From Zea mays (taxonomy: Eukaryota > Streptophyta > Magnoliopsida > Poales > Poaceae), in contig NC_050101.1 in assembly GCF_902167145.1 (NCBI RefSeq), forward strand, positions 131,904,990 to 131,968,989: a stretch of DNA of 64,000 nt, in the 5' to 3' direction. The notes below the pieces were generated by a model that saw only the letters and a program-made list of their open reading frames with translations, was not told the DNA's origin and searched no databases. Shown here in pieces: positions 42,945 through 53,724 of this stretch. Numbering within the stretch: the first letter of the stretch is position 1; the number at the start of each line of letters is the position of its first letter. The position numbers and the translations under genes are program-made.

Positions 42945-45900
42945 ATAGAGGCGGTTTATGGCATGGCAAGCCGTATTCATGGCTTCCGACCAAAACTGCT
43001 CTAGCATCTTCTATTCTCCCATCATAGTTCTCGCCATGTCGATGAGTGTCCTATTCTTCCCCTCCACTATGCCATTTTGTTGTGGAGTGTAGGGGGTGGA
43101 TAACTCATGCTTGATGCCTTCCTGCTCAAGGTATTATTCCACTTGAAGGGTCTTGAATTCCGATCCATTGTCACTCCTTATCTTCTTCACTTTTAGCTCA
43201 AACTCATTTTGAGCCTGCCTTAAGAAGCTCTTAAGGGTTCCTTGGGTTTCAGATTTATCCTGCAAAAAGAATACCCAAGTGAAGCTAGAATAGTCATCAA
43301 CAATAACGAGACCATACTTATTTCCCTTGATGCTAAGATAAGCAACGTATCCGAAGAGATACATATGTATCAACTCCAGTGGTCTTGACGTTGTCATTAT
43401 ATTTTTGCTCGGATGACTTGTTCCCACCTATTTCCCTGCTTGGCGCGCTGCACAAGGTCAGTCTTCCTCAAAACAGACATCAGTTAGTCCTAATACATGT
43501 TCTCCCTTTAGAAGCTTATGAAAGCTCTTCATCCCAACATGTGCTAGATGATGATGCCAAAGCCAGTCCATGTTAGTCTTAGCAAGAAAACATGCATTAG
43601 CACTCTCTTTTGTAAAATCAACCAAGTAAAGTTTGTCGTCAGATACACCTTTAAATGCTAATGAATAATCACTTCTTCTAAAGACAATTACATCAACATT
43701 TGTAAATAGACAATTATATCCCATATGACATAACTGGCTGACAGAAAGCAAATTGTAACCAAGCAATTCTACTAAAAAACATTAGAAATTGAGTGCTCGA
43801 TAGTAATTTCTATTTTACCTATCCCCTTTGCCTTGCCTCGATTCCCATCTCTAAATATGATCGTGTTATGGGAATCCTTATTCTTGACGTAGGAAGTGAA
43901 CATCTTCTTCTCCCCCGTCATATGGTTTGTGCATCCGCTATCGATAATCTAGCTTGAGCCCCCAGATGTATAAACCTGCAAGGAATTTAGGCTTGAGGTT
44001 TAGGTTCCCAACTTGTGTTGGGTCCTGTTAGGTTAGTTACATAAGATTTTGGAACCCAAATGCAAGTCTTACCCTTCTAGCATTTTGGTCCCACATTGGA
44101 AGCAACAATTCTATCATTTTTACATAAAGCACATAGGATGCATCAAAAGTGTCATAGAGCATGGAAGGACCATGAGATGCATTCCTATCCTAGGCACATG
44201 AGAAACAACATGAGATGCACCGTGCCTAAGTCTACGCCTACTATGAACATAAGAACTACTAGATGAAGCAACCATAGTGCGAGGAGATAAAGCAGCATCA
44301 TGACACATTGGTAAAACATGACGATCATTACAAGCATCAAGATGGACATTCTTAGCATTCTTAACAGGAGTATAAATAAAAGCATGGTTCTTCTTATCAT
44401 GAAAAGAATGCAAACTACTAGCCATAAGCGCTTTCCCCTTCTCCTTAGTGAAGTTGGGGGCCTTATGGCTCTTTGTGTCCTTGGCTCCCCCATGGAAGCC
44501 AAGTTTTTTCCTATTTTTCCTGTAGTGCAATGGTGTAGGCACCCCTAGCAAATTTTATTTTTTCACATTCATCTTTGCAAGTTTTACGATGAGCATGGAG
44601 TTTAGCAATATCATCATTCAACTTAGAAATTGTAGAGACATTATCATTGCAAGCATCAATATCAAAGTCTTACATCTATTGCAAATAGATACATGCTTCA
44701 AAGATGAACTAGAAACATTCAACTTCTCATTTCTAGTATTTAAATCATCATTTTCATTTTAAGGCTAGAAATAGAAGCATGACATGAAGATAAATCAAAA
44801 GCAAGAATTTACTTCTTTCTAATTTCTAAAGTAAGGGATTTTTCGACTTCTACAACTTTATCATGTTCCTCATAAAACAAATACTCTTGCTTTTCTAGCA
44901 ATCTATCCTTTTCATTAAGAGCATCAATTAATTCATTAATTTTATCTACATTATATCTATCTAAGCCCTTAAAGAGATCACTATAATCAACATCATCATT
45001 GGAATCCTCATCACTAGAACAAGTGTACTTGGGGGTATCGCGAGTACGTACCTTCTTCTCCTTAGCCATGAGGCACTTATGTCATTTGTTGTGGAATGGG
45101 GAGGACTTGTTGAAGGCGGAGGCGGTGAGTCCTTCATCTTCGGAGTTAGAGGAAGAGCAATCCAAATTCCATTCCTTGCCGATGTGCGCCTCGCCCTTCT
45201 TCTTTCTATAGAACTTCTTCTCCTTCTTCCCTTTCTTGTCTTGGTCTTAGTCATTTTCATTATTAAGACATTGAGCAATAAAATGACTATACTTACTGCA
45301 CTTGAAGCATGAATGCTTTCCCCTTGATTTGCTCTTATTGGGTAGTCCTTGCGTCCCTTCAAAGCGATCTTGAAACACTTGATCACAAGCGCCATCTCGT
45401 CCTCATTAAGACCGACCGCCTCAACTTCCGCCACCTTGTTGGGGAGCACATCCTTGTTGGTCGTTGCTTTGAGAGCAATGGGTTGCAACTCATAGTGAGG
45501 AAGAGGTCCCTTGGCGATGTTGTCGACATACCTCGCTTCCTTTGCCATCGTGCTCCCACTTACAAATTTTGCAAGAATTTATTCGGCGACATTTTGGTGT
45601 ACCTGGGGTTCTCACGAATAAGATTTACAAGATTAGGATCAATAACAGTAGATGACCTTAGCATGTTTCGCACAACGCCGTGATCTATCCATCTTGTACT
45701 CCCGTAGCTTCGGATCTTCTTCAACAGGGTCTTGAGCCTATTGTACATTTCAGTTGGCTCTTCCCCTCTCTTCATGGCGAACCTCCCTAGCTCGCCTTGC
45801 ACCAACACCATCTTGGTAATCATGGTGATGTCGTTGCCCTCATGAGAGATCTTGAGGGTGTACCATATTTCTTTGGCGTTGTCCAAGCCACTAACTTGTT

Positions 45901-46448
45901 ATATTCATCCTTGCACAAAGAGGCTAGTATTTTTATGAACCATTTCTTGAGCATGAATAGCATTATAGTTTTCATCATCACTATCTACACATTGCATTCC
46001 ATTCTCAACTATGTCCCTAATGCTAGGGTGAAGTGAAATTAAATGATTCCGCTTTTTATGACTCCACCATGAATAATCCTCCCCATCAATGTGAGGAGGT
46101 TTGCCAAGAGGAATAGATAACAAATAAGCATTGGCATTATAAGGAATCCGATAACAATTAAAAGAGGTCTTAGAATAGTTTTGTTCGACCGACTTTTTCT
46201 TTGTAGAGGATGATTTGTCGTCCTCCCTTGGTGAAGATGAAGAAGTGTCGTTGTCATAGTAGACTATCTTATTGATGCGCTTCTTCTTCTTCCCATCCTT
46301 CTTCTTGCTAGACCCGGAGTCGATGGTCTCTCCCTTGGGTGTTTTGTTGGAGGGGATCTCCTTCTCATCGGTCACCTTGCCCTTGCCTTTAGGATCCATC
46401 TCTTGGGGCGGTTAATCCCTTGACGAAGAGAACGACTCCGAAACCAAT
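42945..46448 (-). pseudogene. Sirevirus 2, 5' half: gag, protease, integrase
   Basis: On the minus strand gag starts at 46399 (MDPKGKGKVTDEKEIPSN), followed by the Copia gag core (45560-45886), a knuckle region near 45290, the coiled-coil extension (ELIDALNEKDRLLEKQEYLF, 44809-45069), GAG-pre-integrase (WLWHHHLAHVGMKSF, 43560) and integrase (KIRSDNGSEF, 43160). The solo LTR follows. The primer-binding site next to the LTR reads TTGGTTTCGGAGTCG and has drifted from the Met-tRNA complement. Frames are broken throughout. Confidence 0.85.
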
Positions 46449-47959
46449 TGAGAGCACCTAGAGGGGGGGTGAAGAGGTGATCCTGCAAAACTTATTCCAA
46501 ACAACACAAACTTGGTCCAATTTATGGGTTAGAGTGACTAAAAACCAAGTTCGGATGAGAAGAGGAGAGAAAGAAAGACTCTTCACTTGATTGCTCACTT
46601 AAGATGTGTATTAAACTAGGAGCAATATATAAGTGAAGTTTATGCTCAAAGGAAGACATAAAGCACAGTAAAGTAAATGGACAAGAGACACAACGATTTT
46701 CCCATGGTTCGGCCAAAGCCTATTCCACGTTGTGGTGACCTCCTTCGGTCAGGGGTTGCACCCAACCCCTCTCAAGTGATCCAAAGATCAAAGTTGAGTG
46801 CCACGATATTCTTCCTTATATCAAACCCGTTTGTGAGGAATCTCCACAATATAGAGTCTCTCATACCTTACACAAGATGATCACAATCCAAATCAGAGTA
46901 AGGGAGGGAGTAGAGTACACACACGAGCACAACGCAGCAACAACACACGCAAATGCAAAGAAGAGAGCGCAACAACAAAAGCGACAGAGTAACGACTCAG
47001 AAAAGCACTCAAATCTGTCTCAAACACTTCGAAGGCATGGTCACGGAGTTTCGGAGTTGTAGTGTGCTCTTATAATGCTTGGTGTACAACTCTATGGCGC
47101 CTAGGGGGTCCTTTTATATCACCAAGGGGCCTAGGATCCGTTGGAGCTTCATTTGGAAGCTCCCAACCTTCCTCTATCTGCGGGTGCACCGGACTTTCTA
47201 GTGCACACTGTACAACTCCCGTGCAATGGACACAAAATCGCCAATTGGCCGCTTTCCTACTCGGGGGCACCGAACTGTGTGATGACCCACCTAGCCGTTG
47301 GAGCCTGCTGACATAGCCGAATAGCCGTTGGCCGCCATACACACCGTATCGTCCGACGCTCAGTCTGGACTGTCTGGTCAATTTTAGCCGACGAGGCCCA
47401 GCCAAGGCTGAGACAGCGCAGTTCGACCGTACAACCTCCGATGCACACGGAACTGTCCGGTGGGTGGCACCGGACTATCTGGTGCTGCCCAAACCAGACT
47501 GCCTTCTCCTCTTTTGTGACAAACTCCTTTATCTTCTTTTGGCTTGACTTGAGATTATCCCTAGCACTTAGACAAAAAGAGTTAGCAACTAAAAGAATTG
47601 ACTAAGTGATAGAATCATACCTTCTTCTCATCTCTTCACAAGAATTTGCAATATGTGCACACTCAAACCCAGAAAGTGCTTTTCTCTACAAAATATGTTA
47701 GAGCCCAAACACAAGTACTAGAAACATTGTTAAGGACCTATGTAACATAATAAAAAGTGCAAACCATACACTTATACCATTTTACACAAGGTTGCATATT
47801 TGGGTCCATGTTTGAGCTCTCTTAGACTTGATATATTCAATTTGCTTTCTTCTACACATGTGCTTATGCTCATTTAAAGAATGTTAGTCCATAGTGGTGT
47901 GTTGGGCAGTTAATCACCAAAACAATTTAGAAATGGCCCAAAGGCACATTTCTCTTTCA
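46449..47959 (-). repeat. 5' LTR of Sirevirus 2
   Basis: On the minus strand it begins TGAAAGAGAAATGTGCC at 47959 and ends GGTGCTCTCA at 46449 (1511 bp). Degenerate palindromes of the CACCGGAC/GTCCGGTG type lie at about 47180-47490, so the array is an old family trait. The partner 3' LTR is missing. Confidence 0.88.
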
Positions 47960-48515
47960 ATGTCCCATCCGAGATTTCTATATTGGTCTATTTGCTTCCA
48001 TGAGTCTATGACTAATGGATCTCCGATTGGTATTTATGATATTATTTCCATCTATGGGTAACATGACAAAAACTGAAATATCTTGAACTGGAATATTAGA
48101 TGTTTACATGAGGATATCAAATGTTTTGTTGTCAAACAAAAAATTGAGAAAAACTGTTGTGCCCTTTATTGCATCTAAGAAACTAAGATGGAGTCCTTCA
48201 ACACTTCCTTTCTAAAAAATTACTCCCAAACGCTTCAACAAGTTTGTGTTTAGCCCTCCTAGAGGCACATTTGGTGGAATCTTAATCATGTGGAATGACA
48301 ATATCTTTTCGTGAACGGTGATTGAGATTAAAAACTTTGTCATCACAATTGAGTTCTCATCAAAGAATAATGCTGGTTGTTGGAAACTGACTACAGTTTA
48401 TGGCCCATGTATTGGACCAGACAGAGTTAATTTTATTCACTAGCTCGATAATTGAACATTGCCCATCAAGATCACTGGATGATCGTAGGTGATTTTAATT
48501 TCTATTGATCTCTGA
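47960..48515 (+). pseudogene. LINE endonuclease-domain fragment
   Basis: Translated pieces resemble the start of the apurinic endonuclease domain of plant L1-type LINEs: WNIRCLHEDIKCFVVKQKI, then ETKMESF after a stop, then a GGILIMWNDNI block and TVYGPCIGPDRV. Frames contain stops. It is cut off on the left by the Sirevirus 2 LTR and on the right by the Tat LTR. Confidence 0.65.
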
Positions 48516-51299
48516 TGTCGGGAAAATGGGCGGCAAAAGCGCCGTCTCCACGTCAACAGAGACAAGTTTTAATTTAGATATAATAGAGTAAATAATACAG
48601 GTATTGCAGGCTCATACTTCCATAATTCTTATATTTGCATAAAAATTATGTTAATTACATCTCCGTAGAGGAAACCCCTGATTAAGAGTTCCAACATGAA
48701 TACATAAAAGAAAAATAAAATTACATCATATGGCTAGCCTATTACAAACTACAAAAGAAACAAAAAAAAGTCTTCGCCTCATGTAGTCGTGGATGGTGCA
48801 TGCGTATGTCAGATACGACATGATCTCATTGTTGACGAGCTGACAAATATCTCTTTATTGCTGGCTTGGTCAATTCTCTGTCGAACTAAAATATATATGT
48901 ATTTTAATTCATGCATACTTTTATGAATATTTTGTTATTTGTTCAAGCTATGACATGGCGTTGAGCCTTGATAACTTCGCATACAATCTTTATCTAGTTA
49001 TTTGAGCGGTAGGCATCCGAATCATATAATATGACTCATATGCATGTTAGACCAAGAAGATTTATTTGGTCAACGTTTATTTCTTTAATGGAAGAAACAT
49101 TATGTTGTATATTTATATGGTTTACCTTGAGGATTAAATTTAATAATCTTATCGGATTATATAAGATCACGAATGAAGATGTTTTGAGACGCATGTTTAT
49201 GAATCCACTTGACATATGGTGTGAGATTTATTTAAGCCAAGCCAAATCATTTATTTGCTTTTATTTAGGCTTAGCGAGATATGATGTAGCGTCCATGGTG
49301 TATGTAGTTAGTTATAATAGCCAGATATATGGCCATGACATAGTATTTGACCATGGCTTACATATATAACCTATTTAGTTTAATTTAAATACTTAACAGA
49401 GTTGCTGTTTTTTTTATTAATTGGGCGAAACGATAATTGATGAACCAAGCATGCATTTTTTTATTTGCTAGGCTTGTTCCAATATTTATAACACATTTTA
49501 GTTATTTTAACCATGACGCGTATAGCAGGTCGTCTGGCGTTGGCAGCCATGGCTTGAGATTTAGCATAAATATACCAATTTATTTAGGTATAGATGAACG
49601 GCATATGAGCAACATTAATTTATTTATTTATTTTGGCTGGAACATCAACCATTGAATTGATCATTTGATTCTATCTCTTGGATAATTTATGAGATATAAA
49701 AGCACCATACATATAAAATGGTACCCTTTTGTTTATCTCATATAGTCTAGATTAGGACGTGATGCAAAACATTTTACAAGTGTAATCATATTTGCCATTA
49801 TCTCTTTAGACGAATATTTTACATACTCGATTGGGATTTATTTATTAAGCACAATTAACTTATACCAACATACTAGCTTGGCCCAATTTTATTTATTAAT
49901 GAACGTACCCTAGTATCTCATAAGGGTGGAATGCTTCCTATTTGGTATTTTGAAGTCATGAATATTCTTTTAGGTAAATACATTATGACCATATTTACCC
50001 TCTAGATAAGTTATTAAATAGGTGTCCGTGACGATGGCACAATATATATATGTATATAGCGTCGTGTATCAAAATGACATTTGTTTTTTTACTTGCTAAG
50101 TAACATCGTCGTTACTTACATAATAATATTCCTCTTAAAAATGTTACCATGTGATATATGGCCGACTTGACTAGAGGCTGGCATTGATTTGTTTATTTGA
50201 TCCTGGTAGCCATTGATCAGGACAAAAGGCGAAGATGCTCATACGTATGACAGAATTCTCTAGTTTGGCTGAGTTTTAACTATCACTTAAGTATTTGATT
50301 AAGCATAATATTTGGATTATACTTTGGTCGTTATACGTTAGGGCGTGAATGCGTGATTATATTAAACGATACACACACCAGTATAATTTTGACGTGGACT
50401 TAAATAATTTGGTATATAGGCATGCATGTACTGGAGTATGATTTTATTTGTTCAATTTGTTTATTAGGGTAGCGATGAACTAACAGCGTTTCCGCAATTT
50501 ATTTCGCTTTGAGTATACCTGGTAAGGCAATATGCAAATGTATACTTCTGCTTGTTTATGTTTGCTAGGATTTAATAAATCAATTAGCGGCAATAAATAC
50601 ATATGCGTGCGTGTATAGCCTGAATTTTATTTAGCTCGACCATAATATTGTATATAGTTTACTTTGATTTGAATAGATGGGATAATAACCTCTAAATAAA
50701 TAATGCTAGTTAACCATAATTTAATACCATGCATGTGATATGCATAAAAATAGTATTATTTTGGAATAATCTACAAGATGTACTTGCACGGGCACAACAC
50801 ATGCATCTATTTATTAGCTATTGTTTACGGTATTTTACTATAGGGTGCGTTGTTGGTTTCCGCACCTTGATAAAAAAAGATGCAACTTTTTTAGCATAAT
50901 TTTACGTTGATATAATGCATAGAAATAGACAGCAATACGTGGACTCTAGGTAGTTAATTTTCTGCACAAAAATGCTAATTAGGTACAAACTGAATATCTG
51001 TATGCATTGCGCAACCATTTTTTTTTACAGCACTTGACACAGAAATTCGATTTCAGCCGTACAGCTCACCGCATATATCCGCGATAATTTAGACATTTGG
51101 AGTATAATTATTTTTGGCATGATGTTGACTTTAGCACTTGTTATTGATTTCATATCAATAACATGAGTCGAAGAACGTAATTCTTCTATGATGAGAAAGA
51201 AGACAAGGAACAGTATAGCGACATGGGGGCTCTTCTTACCTTGCAGTAGACCTTTCCGACGGGCCAGAACGGCGTATATGTCCTTGTAGTGTGATCTCT

Positions 51300-51368
51300 C
51301 TCAAGGGTATGCCCTTGAGATTGTGTATAACCCGGCGACGTGATCTTCCTCAAGGGTATGCCCTTGAG
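51300..51368. repeat. Duplicated hairpin in the Tat LTR
   Basis: The palindrome CTCAAGGGTATGCCCTTGAG occurs at 51300-51319 and again at 51349-51368, with a decayed third version (ctttagggtatgacctagag) near 51390. Each can fold as an 8-bp stem with a 4-base loop. They lie about 280 bp downstream of the TATA-like box in the direction of LTR transcription. Confidence 0.75.
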
Positions 51369-51632
51369 GTTTCTGAAACAATTTTCCCTTTAGGGTATGA
51401 CCTAGAGAGCTGTTTGACGGAGAATTTTCTTACCGATGACGCCCGGCGAAGCAGCAATTCCTAGATGAGAGGCTTCAACAGCTTGATGGTGCACTTCCCC
51501 AGCAGCCTTTTGTTTCTCGAGGCAAACGCGAGAGCGAGGCAGCCTAGCGGCGTCTACGGTGAGCGCGATAGCCTAGAGCAGAACAGTTACCACGGTCCTA
51601 TCCCCTCCGCTCCTGCGTTGATGTGACCTTTC

Positions 51633-51640
51633 ATTTATAG
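51633..51640 (-). promoter_or_regulatory. TATA-like box of the Tat LTR
   Basis: CTATAAAT on the minus strand is followed by GC-richer sequence, the usual composition around an LTR start site. This is inference from motif and position only. Confidence 0.5.
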
Positions 51641-52524
51641 ACGGAGAAAAAAAAACGAGCGAGTGTGCGGGATGCAGAGACGTGTAGCAGTCGTGCGCAC
51701 GTCGTCCCAGATCTGGCGCGAGGCAGGCTTTTTTACTAGACGTGCGTGGGACAAAGAACGTGCGCGCGTGCTGCATGCGCTGCATCTATGCGGGAGAAGC
51801 ATGCAAAAAGCTGCAAGCTAGTAGCTTTCTCTTTCTCCCTTTTTTTATCATGTGATTAAGGAAATACTTAATTATGTCCACTCAAAAGCTATGTGTGTAA
51901 GAATGGAATATAGCAGCATGCATGCGTACATGCAAATGCATAGTTGATTGATGGGAATGCATAGTTGATTGATGGGAGACCAATCCATTCACCACTATTG
52001 CACGTATCCGTAAAAAAAATTTATTCATGGCTAGAGGCTATGACGGTTGTATGAGAGTAATACGCATGTTCTCTCTTCATTACTTCATATTATTTATCTA
52101 ATCTGTTTTATTATTATTATAAAACACTATCTTGTGATTACATTAAATATTATTTTGTATTCGCTTTGTTTACAATTATATGGTCATTTGCTCATTTCAT
52201 ATTTTTTATAGTTGTTTAGACGAATCTTTAATTAATGCATGCATGACTATTTATTGATGCATGACTATTTATTGATACATGATTATTTAGTCCTATATTC
52301 ACATGGGTATATACTTGAGGCCGTACATATTTTTAATATCTTGACGCATTAAACTTTTAGAACAGAAGATCATTATAAACAAATAGTCACTTTAAATATT
52401 CGTATATTTATTTTTTTAGAATATTTACTTATTTCATATGCATCAAAATTTATGTGTCATATTAATCGGAGTTATTTGGCCCGCATGGCCATTTATTTTG
52501 ATACGACCAAAATATGTGTCAACA

Positions 52525-52539
52525 GTTTCCCCCTCGAGG
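52525..52539 (-). promoter_or_regulatory. Polypurine tract of the Tat element
   Basis: Minus strand CCTCGAGGGGGAAAC lies directly before the TGTTGACAC start of the 3' LTR, where plus-strand DNA synthesis is primed. Confidence 0.75.
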
Positions 52540-52553
52540 TCCGGATGCGAAAG

Positions 52554-52555
<2 letters not shown>

Positions 52556-52626
<71 letters not shown>
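52556..52626. repeat. (TA)n microsatellite, about 35 units
   Basis: An uninterrupted TA run of about 70 bp lies just inside the 3' LTR and upstream of the antisense gene. It explains the Ile-Tyr repeat frames seen there. It is likely to vary in length between individuals. Confidence 0.95.
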
Positions 52627-52629
<3 letters not shown>

Positions 52630-53724
52630 ACAGATCCGGATCTCGAAACTTAAGTAATTACACAATTATTATATATTTTAAGGGACTATGATTTATTCTG
52701 GCGTGATACTTATCCGCTCGAAGGTATACATTCTTTTATAATATGATTTTGTATGTATAAGTGTACGCAATATGGTATATCACGACAACGTACACAATCA
52801 TTTTATCGTCTTCACATACTTATTTAGTTAGAACTTCCTGAAACACGACCACACTTCTCGAGAATTTGTTATTTTCCTAGGCGTTTTTTTACTAGGCATA
52901 GGATTCGGGATGATATGGATTTTATGGATCTGGGGATCCAAATGTCAGTTTATAAATTATATCTTATCCAACTATAATATAGGACCGGTACCCCTATAAT
53001 CTAGTTGTACCCTAGTACGGCTTGAACAAGACCTTGATTCATTATAATATATCCCTTGTTTTGCCGTTATGCTCACACAACTATAATATAGGAGATGGGC
53101 GTTGTGACGGCTTAATATCAAGGTACACCTTCTTTCGATATTAATATTTCTATTCCCTTCTTCTCTTTACCGAAACATCTCACTATTTTTTTGTTGATTC
53201 AGTCATCGTTTGAGAATCAATTAGCATTTCTTCGGTGCAAGGGTTCTCAGCAGAGAGTTGGCTACACGAAAGGTATTTTGATCTCACTTTTTTTTATTGG
53301 ACAATCAAGCACCAGATTTTACTACAACATTAGATTCTTGTATGGAGTTATTATACTAGCAAGTTATTAAGGGGTTTTGAAGAACATCCGCTTGAAATTT
53401 GCGGTCAATGTCATCATTGCTTTCTCTTCTTTTATTTAGATTTGTCCCATCGTATGAACGGATTCCCGGTCAATGTCATCATTGCTTTCTCTTCTTTTAT
53501 TTAGATTTGTCCCATCGTATGAACGGATTCCCGGTCAATGTCATCATTGCTTTCTCTTCTTTTATTTAGATTTGTCCCATCGTGTGAATGGATTCCCTTT
53601 TTTTATTATTACATGTGGGTAAATATGAGACATGTAAGGTTCTTAAAAAAATTATTTTTGACATGGATAATTATATGATTTTTTTATCGCATATACTTTC
53701 CCACATAACCTTTTTTTGCTGTAG
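52627..53724 (+). promoter_or_regulatory. Presumed promoter, leader and leader intron of the antisense PMD gene
   Basis: No frame of note is present. A TATA-like 'ctataatatagg' lies at 53081-53092. A donor-like AAAG|GTATTT occurs at about 53272, and a pyrimidine-rich tract ending CTGTAG lies immediately before the ATG at 53725. I infer a 5' UTR intron of about 450 bp that holds the 65-bp tandem repeats. No transcript evidence is available here. Confidence 0.45.
53403..53597. repeat. Three-copy tandem repeat, 65-bp period
   Basis: Units at 53403-53467, 53468-53532 and 53533-53597 start ggtcaatgtcatcattgctt. The first two are identical and the third differs by about two bases. Near-identity points to recent expansion. 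Confidence 0.93.

Larger units (their letters stand above)
48516..52524 (-). repeat. 3' LTR of the Tat element
   Basis: On the plus strand it runs from TGTCGGGAAAAT to TGTGTCAACA (4009 bp); on the minus strand it begins TGTTGACACATATTTTGG directly after the polypurine tract. It is AT-rich apart from 51200-51800, which holds the promoter-like part. Short frames inside have no domain. The partner LTR is not in the window, so age cannot be estimated. Confidence 0.85.

Noticed and set aside
49031..49655. Two plus-strand frames of 72 and 112 aa
   Set aside because: They are within the 3' LTR of the Tat element, antisense to its transcription, without domains and with low-complexity AT-rich codons.
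52438..52691. Two frames with long Ile-Tyr runs
   Set aside because: They are artefacts of the (TA)n microsatellite at 52556-52626.
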